Positions 29,841-38,868 are shown, numbered from the stretch's first letter. The stretch is 64,000 bases of DNA from Rhodoferax sp. (GCF_018063565.1 NZ_JAGPBB010000009.1:1-64000); one strand, 5' to 3'. Numbers and translations are program-made. The notes: generated by a model from the sequence alone, not told the origin.

Positions 29841-29893
29841 ACTCAAAAATGCCATCAGCGTAATAGAGCGAGGTCGTGATAGCTACAAAAGAC
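29841..29893. repeat. Palindromic repeat, degraded copy E, at the waaF 3' end
   Basis: AAAAATGCC, then CAGCG / CGAGG arms around TAATAGAG, then GATAGCTACAAAA. The order of elements matches copies A to D, but the stem is eroded. The waaF stop codon lies within it. Confidence 0.35.
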
Positions 29894-30929
29894 GAAGCAC
29901 GTCCTGGGGCTGAATGTCGTTCAGGCAGCGGGTGTGACCAAGTGGGCAAACACGCTCAAAACACGGCGCACAGTCGAGCGCTGGCCGGTAGTTGGGGCTT
30001 TGTTTTAACCACAGAACCTGTGCCTTATCGTTCAGGGGTGGTGTGTGCAGGGGGCTGCTGGAGCCGAACAAGGCGATTTGCGGCACCGCAAAGCCCGCTG
30101 CCACATGCATCAGGCCGGAGTCGTTGCTCACTATGCATTGACTAGCTTCAATGACAGACAGAGCTTGGGCTAGCGTGGTTTTCCCTGCCAAATTAAGAAC
30201 GGGGTTTTGCAACCCTGCCACGGCCTGCAAGATGTCATCGCAAAGCGCCGAATCCTTGGCTGAACCTAACAACACCACCGGCAGCTTCAGTTGCCTGGCT
30301 AGCGCCGCAAAGTGGCGGGTTGGCCAGCGTTTGGCCGGGCCAAACTCCGCCCCCGGAGCGAACACGTAGTAGGCATGGCGTTGCAAGCCCAGATCGTGGA
30401 GCACGGCTTCCACCTCAGCCACCGCCAGGTGCAGATGAGGGCGGTCACTGGCCAAGTCTGTCTCACCACTGAGCGCCGAGTAAAAGGCCACCATCGGCGG
30501 CCGTTGTGACTTGGGCGGGTTTTTCAGCCGATGGGTCAACAATCCAACGCGCGCCTCTCCCAGATAGCCGATGCGCCTGGGTATCCGCGCAAGGAATGGC
30601 AGCAGCGCACTCTTGAGGGAGTTGGGACAGATATAAGCCACATCAAACTGCGCGTCCAGCTGACGCGCCAGTCGTTGCCGCTCGCGAAACTGCAATCCAC
30701 CGTGCGAAAACGGAAACTCGATCACCTGCGCCACCTGCGGCATGGCGCGGTAAACCGGTGCCACCCATGGCAGCGCTCCCACCACCAGCCGTTCTCCGCG
30801 CGCATACAACCGCCGAAGCAAGGGCTCGGTCATGACGGCGTCACCGATCCACTGCGGTGCAATGACGAGCGAACGCGTCAAGCCGGGCTCATTGAAGGGT
30901 GGCGGCGGATCGGCGCGACGGGCCTTCAA
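29883..30929 (-). CDS. waaF: Lipopolysaccharide heptosyltransferase II
   Basis: 348 residues, glycosyltransferase family 9. IAPQWIGDAVMTEPLLRRL at the N-terminus and the nucleotide-sugar domain segments VFAPGAEFGPAKRWPTRHFA and CIVSNDSGLMHVAAGFAVPQ are characteristic. It adds the second heptose to the inner core of LPS. The annotated start is TTG overlapping the zinc-finger gene stop; a TTG 17 codons later is an alternative. Operon order is ilvE, zinc-finger gene, waaF. Confidence 0.92.
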   Translation of the reverse strand: MKARRADPPPPFNEPGLTRSLVIAPQWIGDAVMTEPLLRRLYARGERLVVGALPWVAPVYRAMPQVAQVIEFPFSHGGLQFRERQRLARQLDAQFDVAYICPNSLKSALLPFLARIPRRIGYLGEARVGLLTHRLKNPPKSQRPPMVAFYSALSGETDLASDRPHLHLAVAEVEAVLHDLGLQRHAYYVFAPGAEFGPAKRWPTRHFAALARQLKLPVVLLGSAKDSALCDDILQAVAGLQNPVLNLAGKTTLAQALSVIEASQCIVSNDSGLMHVAAGFAVPQIALFGSSSPLHTPPLNDKAQVLWLKQSPNYRPALDCAPCFERVCPLGHTRCLNDIQPQDVLRLL

Positions 30930-31129
30930 TGGCCGTGGAAATGTTCACCGTCTTTGAGTTGGTACAGCGTGCCGCAATACGGGCATCTCGCTTGCCCTGT
31001 CGCAGCCACATTCAGGAACACCTTGGGGTGGCTGTTCCACAGTTTCATGTCCGCCAGCGGGCTTGGGCAGAAAACCCCGCCTTGCTGGTTGAGGTCTTTG
31101 GCCAAAATCTCGATGTTTAGGTTTGCCAT
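30926..31129 (-). CDS. Small zf-CHCC zinc-finger protein
   Basis: 67 residues with FCPSP, then HPKVFLN, then CPYCGTLYQL: the Cys-His-Cys-Cys pattern of the zf-CHCC family, related to a mitochondrial complex I accessory subunit. It overlaps waaF by 4 bp and follows ilvE by 23 bp, an arrangement I recall as common in Burkholderiales. Function is not established. Confidence 0.85.
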   Translation of the reverse strand: MANLNIEILAKDLNQQGGVFCPSPLADMKLWNSHPKVFLNVAATGQARCPYCGTLYQLKDGEHFHGH

Positions 31130-31152
31130 GATGTTGTTGCTCTGATGTGGTC

Positions 31153-32103
31153 CTAGATTTGGCTTAACCAGTGTGCGTATTTCGGATTGCGGCCGTTCAC
31201 GATGTCAAAAAACGCGCTTTGGATTTTCTCGGTGATCGGACCACGGCTGCCCACATAAGCGCCTTTGCCGAGTTCAATCCGGTCAAGTTCACGAATCGGG
31301 GTCACCTCGGCGGCGGTGCCGGTGAAGAAGGCCTCGTCGGCAATGTAGACTTCGTCACGGGTGATACGCTTTTGCACCAGTTCTAGGCCCAGGTCCTTGC
31401 AAATGTGCAAGACGGTGTTGCGGGTGATGCCGTTGAGGGCACCGGCCGACAAATCCGGCGTGTACACCACGCCGTCTTTCACCACAAACAGATTCTCGCC
31501 TGCCCCCTCCGAGACAAAACCATTGGCGTCAAGCAACATTGCCTCATCGTAGCCGTCATCGGTGGCCTCCAGATTGGCCAGAATCGAGTTGGTGTAGTTG
31601 CTGACCGCCTTGGCCTGGGTCATGGTGATGTTGACGTGATGCCGGGTAAAGCTCGAAATTTTCACGCGGATGCCGCGTTTCATGCCTTCTTCGCCCAGGT
31701 AGGCACCCCAGGGCCAGGCCGCCACCATCAGGTGAATGGTGTTGCCCTTGGGTGAGACACCGAGCTTTTTGTCGCCAATCCAGGTCAGCGGACGCAGGTA
31801 GCCGGATTCGAGCTTGTTCTCACGGATGACAGCTTTTTGCGCCTCGTTGACTTCCTCTTTGGTAAACGGAATCTTCATGCGCAGAATCTTGGCGCTATTG
31901 AAGAGTCGGTCGGTGTGTTCTTCGAGGCGAAAGATGGCTGTGCCATTGACCGTGTTGTAAGCGCGCACACCTTCAAAAGCGCCGCAGCCGTAGTGCAGGG
32001 TGTGGGTCAGCACGTGGATCTTGGCTTCGCGCCAGTCCACCATCTGGCCATCCATCCAGATTTTGCCGTCGCGGTCAGCCATTGAGGGGGGTAGGGGACT
32101 CAT
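31153..32103 (-). CDS. ilvE: Branched-chain amino acid aminotransferase
   Basis: 316 residues from the ATG at 32103, with AAGGAAC in front; an in-frame ATG 13 codons upstream lacks one. Class IV aminotransferase signatures are HYGCGAFEGVRAYNT, the PLP-lysine region TQAKAVSNYTNSILAN, and LDANGFVSEGAGENLFVV. It makes the final transamination to leucine, isoleucine and valine. Confidence 0.95.
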   Translation of the reverse strand: MSPLPPSMADRDGKIWMDGQMVDWREAKIHVLTHTLHYGCGAFEGVRAYNTVNGTAIFRLEEHTDRLFNSAKILRMKIPFTKEEVNEAQKAVIRENKLESGYLRPLTWIGDKKLGVSPKGNTIHLMVAAWPWGAYLGEEGMKRGIRVKISSFTRHHVNITMTQAKAVSNYTNSILANLEATDDGYDEAMLLDANGFVSEGAGENLFVVKDGVVYTPDLSAGALNGITRNTVLHICKDLGLELVQKRITRDEVYIADEAFFTGTAAEVTPIRELDRIELGKGAYVGSRGPITEKIQSAFFDIVNGRNPKYAHWLSQI

Positions 32104-32209
32104 CGGTTGTTCCTTAATAGTCAGCGTTGCACTGAAGGTCAAAACCGTTATTTTACGGGGCTGGCCCTACCCTGGCCAGCCCCCTTGGATGCGCTTTAAC
32201 GCGTGAGCA

Positions 32210-33526
32210 TCAGGCGAAGCTGTCCGCCATCAAGGCGTTGAACCAGGTGTTCATCTCCTTGAAGTTCTCCGAATCCCAGGTCTCAGAGGCTGCAACCCCG
32301 GCACCACCGACCTTCATTTTGGACGTGGCCGTGTCGTACTGGTAAACCGCGGTCAGCCAGGAGGCCTGCGACATGGTAATGGTCGAGTAACAGGCCGAGT
32401 TGGTCACTGGTGCCGGGTCGGGCGGTAGCCCGGCCAAGGCGCGCACGATGGCATCGGCGCAGACCTTGGCTTCCTGGTTTGCAATGTGACCTGCCTTGGG
32501 CTGGGTGGTATCGCTGGCGTCGCCAATGATGTGGATCTTCGGCGCCTTGGTGCTCTCGTAAGTCAGGTGCTTGACGGTGGCAAACCGACCATCCGCAGAG
32601 TTGTTAAGTTCGGCTTTGGCAATCAGGCTGCCGGCCTTTTGGGGCGGGATCAGGTTCACCACACCCAGACCCAATTGCGGGCCCATGGTGGTGTCCAGAC
32701 TCATCTTGGCAGGATCCACACTATTCACCTCGGCATTGGGGATGTAATCAATGTTGTGCATTTTGAAAGCTGCTTCAAACACCAGCTTCTCGGCCTGGAT
32801 GACAGGGTTGGCATCCAACACAATGACCTTGGACCTGGGCTTGTTCTTCTTCAGCCAGTCAGCAACCAGGCAAGCCCGTTCGTACGGGCCGGGCGGGCAG
32901 CGGTATGGGGCTTTGGGAATGGTCAGCGCAAAGGTGCCGCCGTCCGTCATGGCCTTGAGCTGGTTGGCAAGCAAAGTCGTTTGCATGCCAGCCTTCCAGG
33001 CGTGCGGCATGCGATCGGATGCGCCCAAGCCCTTTACCTCATCAAAATCAATGCCCGGCGCGATCACGATGCGGTCGGCAGCCAGGATGGTGCCGTCTGC
33101 CAGCTTCACTTTCACGCCAACCGTATCGATCTCCTGGACATCACTTTTGATCACGGTGACGCCATAGGCCGACACCAGTTTGCTGTAGTTGTAGGTCAGG
33201 CTGGCCATGGTGCGCTGGCCGGACAACACCAGCGAGCTCATGATGTTGGAGACATAGCTGCTTTCACGCTCGATCAGCGTCACGCCAATGTTGTTGCCCC
33301 ACAGCCGCAAGTACTTGGCCACAGTTGCGCCAGCCATACCGCCTCCAATCACGATCACACGGGATTTGACGCCTGAGGCAGCCGTTGGTGTCGGCGCGGG
33401 CGCAGGTGAACCCGTGGCGTTGCCATAGGTTTTCTTGCCCTTTTTCTTGTCGTCATCGGCCCAGGCCAAGGGTGAGCTTGCCGCCAGCAATATGCCGCTT
33501 TTCGAGAGGAAATATCTTCTTTGCAT
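32210..33526 (-). CDS. fccB: Flavocytochrome c sulfide dehydrogenase, flavoprotein subunit
   Basis: 438 residues from the ATG at 33526, preceded by GGAGAAA. The N-terminus MQRRYFLSKSGILLAAS has a twin-arginine-like signal, followed by a Lys/Pro/Ala linker and the FAD site VIVIGGGMAGATVAKYLR. Cys210 in YRCPPGPYERAC and the later NSACYS match the disulfide/sulfide-reactive cysteines of FccB. It oxidises sulfide in the periplasm and passes electrons to the cytochrome subunit encoded just upstream. Confidence 0.9.
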   Translation of the reverse strand: MQRRYFLSKSGILLAASSPLAWADDDKKKGKKTYGNATGSPAPAPTPTAASGVKSRVIVIGGGMAGATVAKYLRLWGNNIGVTLIERESSYVSNIMSSLVLSGQRTMASLTYNYSKLVSAYGVTVIKSDVQEIDTVGVKVKLADGTILAADRIVIAPGIDFDEVKGLGASDRMPHAWKAGMQTTLLANQLKAMTDGGTFALTIPKAPYRCPPGPYERACLVADWLKKNKPRSKVIVLDANPVIQAEKLVFEAAFKMHNIDYIPNAEVNSVDPAKMSLDTTMGPQLGLGVVNLIPPQKAGSLIAKAELNNSADGRFATVKHLTYESTKAPKIHIIGDASDTTQPKAGHIANQEAKVCADAIVRALAGLPPDPAPVTNSACYSTITMSQASWLTAVYQYDTATSKMKVGGAGVAASETWDSENFKEMNTWFNALMADSFA

Positions 33527-33548
33527 GTGTTTCTCCAGATGGACAGGG

Positions 33549-33854
33549 TTAACGCTGGGTAGCCAGCCAACTGGCGAGGGACAGCAATTGGGCATCGGTA
33601 TAGCCCATGGCATGTTTGGCCATGATGCCCTGACCCTCTTTGCCACTCTGAAACTCTTTGAGTTCCTTGTAAATCTCGTTGGCCGACTCGCCACTCAGTT
33701 TGTCAAACCCGGGACCTTTGCCGTTAGTGCCATGGCACTGAAAACAGTTGGATGCCAGCAGTCGGCCTGTCGGTGGTGCCGTTTGGGCATGCAGGCCCTG
33801 CGTGAAAGCAAAGGCAAGTGCAGTCACGCAGCCCGCTTGGAAGAGATGTTTCAT
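33549..33854 (-). CDS. fccA: Monoheme cytochrome c, FccA-like subunit
   Basis: 101 residues with a Sec signal peptide (to about Ala23) and one heme site CFQCH (Cys37, Cys40, His41). The likely Met axial ligand is in GIMAKHAMGY. Placed 22 bp before fccB on the same strand, it is the natural electron acceptor of the flavoprotein. A generic c553-type cytochrome is the alternative label. Confidence 0.85.
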   Translation of the reverse strand: MKHLFQAGCVTALAFAFTQGLHAQTAPPTGRLLASNCFQCHGTNGKGPGFDKLSGESANEIYKELKEFQSGKEGQGIMAKHAMGYTDAQLLSLASWLATQR

Positions 33855-33920
33855 GAAAACCCTTTCGTAAAAGACGATAAGGAGTTTCGAGCTTGAGCGT
33901 GTTACTGTCTGTATAAAAGC

Positions 33921-33935
33921 GTAAGCAGATGTAAT
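33921..33935 (-). promoter_or_regulatory. Candidate response-regulator box before fccA
   Basis: On the minus strand ATTAC-N5-CTTAC, within the context GATTAC...GCTTACGC, lies between the kinase stop and fccA, with a TATACA -10-like element downstream. The context resembles the box at 36897-36913, which supports control of fccAB by the neighbouring QseB-like regulator. Confidence 0.45.
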
Positions 33936-33938
33936 CAG

Positions 33939-35312
33939 TCAGCGCGGCCAGGAGACCGCGACGCACAGACCTCCAAGCGCCGGGCAACGCGTCACGTCGA
34001 TTTGTGCCTGATAGACCGAAGCAATTCGCCGCACAATCGACCAGCCCAAACCGCTACCGGGTTGCTCACTGCCCAAAACCCGAAAGAACCGCTCGCCCAG
34101 GCGTGCCATACCGGCTTCATCAAGCCCCGGCCCACTGTCTTGCACTGTGAGCGTCACCTTTGACCCGGAGCACCGCACAGACACCCAAACCCGTGCACCG
34201 TCGGGGCTGTAGCGCAGCGCGTTGTCTACCAGGTTGCGCAGCAAAACAGCGGTCAATGCGGCGTCTGCCGCAATCAGGCAGGGCGCCGGCGCCTCCAGTT
34301 CAAGTGTTTGCTTGCGGCTCAATGCCACCGGTGCAACCTCGGCCGCAACCTGCTGCGCCAACTCGGACACATCGGATCGCCCGGACGGCGCTGCTGCGCT
34401 GGCGTCAAGCCGCGACAGCGTCAGCAGTTGTTCCACCAGATGTGTGGCACGGTCGCATCCGGCCAGGGTCTGGGCCAGCGCGTGATTGCGCCCGACTTGG
34501 TCGGCGCCGGCACCCAGTGCGACCTGCGCCTGCATCCGGATCGCCGCGATCGGCGTGCGCAGTTCATGGGCTGCGTCAGCGGTAAAGCGCCGCTCGGTTG
34601 CCAGCATCTGTTGGATGCGCTCCAGCAAGGCGTTAAGTGCCTGGACGACGGGCTCGACTTCAGACGGCATATCACCCAGTTCCACTGCATCGAGTGCCTG
34701 CGCCTGGCGCTGTGCCAGCACCCGGCTCAAGCTGCGCAGCGGGGACAGGCCATGGCGTACCGCAACCCAGCCAACCAGTCCCAGTATCGGCAATGCAAAC
34801 AACAAGGGCATCAAAACACCCTGCAGCACAGCCCAAAAAATGGCGTTGCGTGACGACAGCAATTCACCAATATAAACCTGCACATCGCCCTCGTTCCCCT
34901 GCGCCGCAAAGACGCGCCAGGACGTCTGATCGCCCATGTCCACCGTATCAAACCCCCGCGTCTTTTGCGACATGGGTGCCACCGGGGCGTTGGCAGAGCG
35001 CAGGCTGAGGCGGCCTTCATGAAACACCTGAAACGCGACCCGTGGCGCATATTTGTGCAAGCTGGGTGCATCATCGTCATGGCTTGTGTTGTGCACAGCG
35101 TCCCCTGCCGTGTCCTCCGGGCCATGACCGGTCTGCTGTGCAACCAACAAAGCTGCCGATTGGGCCAGGTGACCGTCCAGCAGTTCATCGAGTTCATGCT
35201 GGGTATCGAGCATGGTAAATATGGCTGCTGCCAGCCAGACCAGACTCACCATCACCAGCAACAATGCGAGCAGGCGTGCTTGCAATGATTTCAACGGAGG
35301 TAACAGTCGCAC
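33939..35312 (-). CDS. QseC-like sensor histidine kinase
   Basis: 457 residues from the GTG at 35312; the frame extends to a TTG at 35345 that overlaps the regulator gene, and neither start has a clear ribosome site. Two membrane segments flank a periplasmic domain containing HNTSHDDDAPSLHKY, rich in His and Asp and possibly metal-binding. The H-box is ADAAHELRTPIAAI, the N-box RNLVDNALRYS and the G-box GSGLGWSIVRRIA. It partners the regulator just upstream. Confidence 0.88.
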   Translation of the reverse strand: MRLLPPLKSLQARLLALLLVMVSLVWLAAAIFTMLDTQHELDELLDGHLAQSAALLVAQQTGHGPEDTAGDAVHNTSHDDDAPSLHKYAPRVAFQVFHEGRLSLRSANAPVAPMSQKTRGFDTVDMGDQTSWRVFAAQGNEGDVQVYIGELLSSRNAIFWAVLQGVLMPLLFALPILGLVGWVAVRHGLSPLRSLSRVLAQRQAQALDAVELGDMPSEVEPVVQALNALLERIQQMLATERRFTADAAHELRTPIAAIRMQAQVALGAGADQVGRNHALAQTLAGCDRATHLVEQLLTLSRLDASAAAPSGRSDVSELAQQVAAEVAPVALSRKQTLELEAPAPCLIAADAALTAVLLRNLVDNALRYSPDGARVWVSVRCSGSKVTLTVQDSGPGLDEAGMARLGERFFRVLGSEQPGSGLGWSIVRRIASVYQAQIDVTRCPALGGLCVAVSWPR

Positions 35313-35328
35313 CGTATGGCTCTGCGGC

Positions 35329-35991
35329 TTACTTGGGTCGTACAACGGTGTAACCTACACCACGCACGGTTTGGATCAGGTCCGGCCGCAACTTCTTTCG
35401 CAGGTGGTGAATGTGCACTTCGATCGCGTTGCTCTCGACTTCGCAGCCCCAGCTGTAAAGCTGCTGCTCAAGCTGCTCCCGTGACAGAACCCGACCCATG
35501 TTGAGCAGCAGGACATGCAGCAGGTCGAATTCACGGGTTGACAGGGTGACGGACTGGCCATGCAGACTAACCTGACGTGCCGACAGGTTCATTTGCAAGT
35601 CGTCGCAATCGATCAGATCCTGCGTTTGACCGTGTGCGCGCCGCACCAGCGAGCGTAGACGCGCGCCCAACTCAAACAGGTCGACCGGCTTCAAGACATA
35701 GTCATCGGCACCCAGATCCAGCCCCTTGATCCGATCGGGCACCGCATCACGCGCTGTCAGCACCAGAATCGGCAGACTGATTTTTCTCAGACGCAGCGAT
35801 TGCAGGACTTCCAATCCGCTCTTGAAAGGCAGGCCCAGATCCAGCACGGCGGCCTGGTATTCGCCACTGACCATTTCGCGTTCAGCCGCCAGGCCATCGC
35901 GCACCCAGTCAACCTGGTAGCCCTGTTGGCGCAGACCGGCACGCAGGCCGTCGCCCAGCATGCTGTCGTCTTCAGCCAGCAGAATACGCAT
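35329..35991 (-). CDS. QseB-like OmpR-family response regulator
   Basis: 220 residues. Receiver with LLAEDDSMLGDGL, phospho-acceptor Asp51 in VLDLGLP and DDYVLKPVDLFELGAR; winged helix ending LIQTVRGVGYTVV. QseB/PmrA/TctD group. Its first 20 bp overlap the end of the transposase-derived gene, so they are probably translated together. Boxes before that gene and before fccA suggest that it controls sulfide oxidation here. Confidence 0.93.
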   Translation of the reverse strand: MRILLAEDDSMLGDGLRAGLRQQGYQVDWVRDGLAAEREMVSGEYQAAVLDLGLPFKSGLEVLQSLRLRKISLPILVLTARDAVPDRIKGLDLGADDYVLKPVDLFELGARLRSLVRRAHGQTQDLIDCDDLQMNLSARQVSLHGQSVTLSTREFDLLHVLLLNMGRVLSREQLEQQLYSWGCEVESNAIEVHIHHLRKKLRPDLIQTVRGVGYTVVRPK

Positions 35992-36874
35992 GAATGCCTG
36001 GCTGGCGCATCACCTGGGACGCAGCGCGTCGGCTCAAGGGGGCGGAAGGTGTCGAAACACGGGAGTCGACGGGTGCCGACCTGTCATGCAGGGTCAGCCG
36101 CCCCCGGGTTGTTTTCAGATAGTCCTGCACCAGCGGATCAGAGTGCCAGCTACCTGGTCCAAGCAACAGGCAAACCGGGCGATTCCGTCCACGCATCAGA
36201 CGTTTCATCAAGGTCACAAACTGGGCGGCGTTGCAGTCATCCGGGCAGACGTTGAACCAGAAAGCCCCTTTCAGGTTGACCATCCACAATTGCTGCGAAG
36301 CGGTGTGCGCGCAGGTGCGCATTTCGCCGAACAAAAGGTCAGCCCCCTTGGCTCTGGCGTGTTCGGTCAGAGCGAGTAGTGTTGTCGATGGTCCCAATAA
36401 GTTGCCAAACACCACCGGCACCGACACCTGATGGTTGAGTTTGGCGGGCGGCAAACCAAGGCGCGACAACAGGTTGGCGACGGTCAGGATCGACAGCTTG
36501 ACGCCCAGGCGGCTGTGTATCAACTGTTGCACGCGCTGCTGCGTCCATAGACTGCCAGACAGATCACATTGATCGGGACGTTTGCCGTTCAGGCAGTCAA
36601 AAATCTGGCTTTGCTGTGTTGGCGCGAGCTTGCACGGTCGCCCACCGCCGGTGCTGGCGGACAAGCTTGTGGGACCGTGTTTTCTCAGAGCGGCAAAACA
36701 TTGGTAGGCCCAGGCCCGGCTCATCCCCAAAGATGCAGCCACCAGACTGGGGTGCTCCCCCTGGTCGATGCGGGTTGCCGCCAGCACTCGGCGTTCTTGT
36801 TTTGCCTGGCGCGTTGGGACTTGGTAATGGGTGTTGGGCTCGCCGGATGCCGCCGACGGATGCAAAGGACTCAT
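35972..36874 (-). CDS. IS630-transposase-derived helix-turn-helix protein, catalytic residues lost
   Basis: 300 residues. The N-terminal homeodomain-like HTH (EHPSLVAASLGMSRAWAYQ) and a second winged HTH (LWTQQRVQQLIHSRLGVKLS) are those of IS630/Tc1-type transposases. The following domain aligns in outline, but LLFGEMR and LLLGPGSWH lack the DDE aspartates, and the usual C-terminal YSPELNP-like motif is absent. The frame is uninterrupted, no inverted repeats are visible, and the 3' end overlaps the response regulator gene. A co-opted DNA-binding protein is likely, though a decaying element is possible. Confidence 0.6.
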   Translation of the reverse strand: MSPLHPSAASGEPNTHYQVPTRQAKQERRVLAATRIDQGEHPSLVAASLGMSRAWAYQCFAALRKHGPTSLSASTGGGRPCKLAPTQQSQIFDCLNGKRPDQCDLSGSLWTQQRVQQLIHSRLGVKLSILTVANLLSRLGLPPAKLNHQVSVPVVFGNLLGPSTTLLALTEHARAKGADLLFGEMRTCAHTASQQLWMVNLKGAFWFNVCPDDCNAAQFVTLMKRLMRGRNRPVCLLLGPGSWHSDPLVQDYLKTTRGRLTLHDRSAPVDSRVSTPSAPLSRRAASQVMRQPGIHAYSAG

Positions 36875-36896
36875 CACCGCACTGTATTTTTTTCAG

Positions 36897-36913
36897 ATTA
36901 AGGGAGGCTTAAC
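36897..36913 (+). promoter_or_regulatory. PmrA/QseB-type box (ATTAAG-N5-CTTAAC)
   Basis: Two TTAA cores begin 11 bp apart in the 99 bp divergent region between the transposase-derived gene and the glycine-zipper gene, matching the YTTAAK-N5-YTTAAK form of PmrA/QseB sites except for two edge bases. The QseB-like regulator encoded 0.9 kb away is the likely ligand. Confidence 0.5.
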
Positions 36914-36973
36914 GCCCGTTTCGCACAGTATCCTTGGTGCCTTGTTGCGTGAAAACAGGGATTGGAGTCATAC

Positions 36974-37486
36974 ATGATTTCTGCGTTGCGGTTGACCAGG
37001 GGGTTTGTCGCGTTGACGGCTATCGGTTGGGGTGGCCTGGTGAACCTGTGTCATGCGCAGGGAAGCTGGTCGTCCAATCCGCAGGTGCCAGCCAGCGATA
37101 CGCGTCATCAGAGCTCCGGCGGGGTTTATGGTACCCATTATTCCGCCAGCAACTGTGTGGATTGCGGTCGCGTCACCGCCATCACGGTGGCTGAAAAGCC
37201 ATTGCAGGATGCGACTCTGGGCCTGGTGGCGGGCGGTGTAGCGGGCGCGGTTCTGGGTCGGCAGATTGGCGCTGGCCGAGGCAAAGATGTGGCGACGATC
37301 GCGGGTGCGGTTGGCGGTGCCTACGCCGGCAAAAAAATCCATGAAAACATGGGTCTGCAAAAAAACTGGACCGTGAGCGTGACCTACAACGACGGACGTA
37401 GTGCAAGTTTTGACTTTGAACAGGACCCCGGGTTGGCCGTCGGTGACAGCGTCAGAAGGGCTGGCCAAACGCTGGTGCGCCAGTAA
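36974..37486 (+). CDS. Glycine-zipper outer-membrane-type protein
   Basis: 170 residues from the ATG at 36974. A signal peptide ends near HAQ (about residue 30). A central glycine-zipper 2TM segment follows: LGLVAGGVAGAVLGRQIGAG then VATIAGAVGGAYAGKKIHE. The C-terminal domain is a small beta-rich tail. This resembles SlyB/Rick_17kDa-like proteins of the outer membrane. It may answer to the QseB-like box upstream. It converges with radA. Confidence 0.82.
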   Translation: MISALRLTRGFVALTAIGWGGLVNLCHAQGSWSSNPQVPASDTRHQSSGGVYGTHYSASNCVDCGRVTAITVAEKPLQDATLGLVAGGVAGAVLGRQIGAGRGKDVATIAGAVGGAYAGKKIHENMGLQKNWTVSVTYNDGRSASFDFEQDPGLAVGDSVRRAGQTLVRQ

Positions 37487-37495
37487 CGGAGCCAC

Positions 37496-38863
37496 TCAGC
37501 TCAAGCTGCGAACGATCTCCATCGCCTGTTCCACCCGATCCACCGCGTGGATGGTCAAGCCTTCCAGTGGTTTCTTTGGCGCGTTGGCCTTGGGGACGAT
37601 GGCCACAGAAAAACCCAGTTTGGCGGCCTCCCGCAGCCGCTCCTGGCCGCGCGGTGCCGGCCTTATTTCGCCCGCCAGCCCGACTTCACCATAGGCGAAA
37701 AACCCTTTTGGTAGCGCCTTGCCGCGCAATGACGAGGTGATCGCCAGCAGCACGGCCAGGTCGGCCGCCGGCTCCGAGATGCGCACGCCACCCACTGCAT
37801 TGACAAATACATCCTGATCCATACACGGTACCCCGGCGTGGCGGTGCAACACTGCCAGCAGCATCGCCAGTCGGTCCTTGTCCAGCCCGACACTGAGCCG
37901 TCGTGGGCTGGGTCCACCGCTGTCGACCAGCGCCTGAATTTCCACCAGCATCGGGCGTGTTCCCTCCAAGGTCACCATGACGCAACTGCCGGGCACCGGT
38001 TCGGCATGTTGGCTCAGGAATATCGCGCTCGGGTTGCTCACCCCTTTTAACCCTCTTTCGGTCATGGCAAAGACGCCGATCTCGTTGACCGCGCCAAAAC
38101 GGTTCTTGATGGCGCGAACCAACCGAAAACTGCTGTGGGTGTCACCCTCAAAGTACAGCACGGTGTCCACCATGTGTTCCAGCACCCGGGGCCCGGCCAG
38201 AGCACCTTCTTTGGTGACGTGGCCAACCAGCACCATGCAGATGCCATTGGCCTTGGCGGCGCGGGTCAGGTGTGCGGCACATTCACGTACCTGAGCGACC
38301 GAACCGGGTGCCGAGCTGAGTTGCTCGGAATAGACCGTCTGGATCGAGTCAATCACCGCAATGTTGGGTCGTGTGGCATCCAGCGTGGCGAGGATTTTCT
38401 CCAGCTGGATTTCGGCAAGTACCCGCACTTGGGAGTGGTCCAGCCCCAGGCGCCGCGCCCGTAGTGCCACCTGGGCGCCGCTTTCTTCACCCGTGACATA
38501 CAAGGTGGCTTGGCCGCTGCGCTGCAGCGAATCAAGTGCCTGCAACAGCAGCGTCGATTTGCCAATGCCGGGGTCGCCGCCGATCAGCACCACTCCGCCA
38601 TCGACCATGCCGCCGCCCAGCACCCGGTCCAGCTCGTCGTGACCGGTGGGTGTGCGGGCCATGTCCACCGCGTCGATGTCGCCCAGAATGGCAATCTCGG
38701 CGGTTTTGGCCAGCGCTGCAAACCTGTTTTTGGTCGTGACACTGCCTTCTGGGGCTGACTCAATCAGCGTGTTCCAGGCATGGCAATGCGGGCATTTGCC
38801 CAGCCATTTGGGACTGCTGCCACCACAGTCGGAACAAACAAATTGGGTTTTCTCCTTCACCAT
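37496..38863 (-). CDS. radA: DNA repair protein RadA
   Basis: 455 residues. The N-terminal zinc finger CSDCGGSSPKWLGKCPHC, Walker A GGDPGIGKSTLL, the RadA-specific KNRFG in RAIKNRFGAVNEIG and a C-terminal Lon-like domain are all present. RadA is a branch-migration helicase in recombinational repair and transformation. Operon order is alr, HD-like gene, radA, the last two separated by 5 bp. Confidence 0.96.
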   Translation of the reverse strand: MVKEKTQFVCSDCGGSSPKWLGKCPHCHAWNTLIESAPEGSVTTKNRFAALAKTAEIAILGDIDAVDMARTPTGHDELDRVLGGGMVDGGVVLIGGDPGIGKSTLLLQALDSLQRSGQATLYVTGEESGAQVALRARRLGLDHSQVRVLAEIQLEKILATLDATRPNIAVIDSIQTVYSEQLSSAPGSVAQVRECAAHLTRAAKANGICMVLVGHVTKEGALAGPRVLEHMVDTVLYFEGDTHSSFRLVRAIKNRFGAVNEIGVFAMTERGLKGVSNPSAIFLSQHAEPVPGSCVMVTLEGTRPMLVEIQALVDSGGPSPRRLSVGLDKDRLAMLLAVLHRHAGVPCMDQDVFVNAVGGVRISEPAADLAVLLAITSSLRGKALPKGFFAYGEVGLAGEIRPAPRGQERLREAAKLGFSVAIVPKANAPKKPLEGLTIHAVDRVEQAMEIVRSLS

Positions 38864-38868
38864 GGCCT

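Noticed and set aside
29727..29879. 50-codon ATG frame in the gap before waaF
   Set aside because: It reads through the strong terminator at 29815-29840 and encodes no recognisable protein; a small RNA explains the region better.
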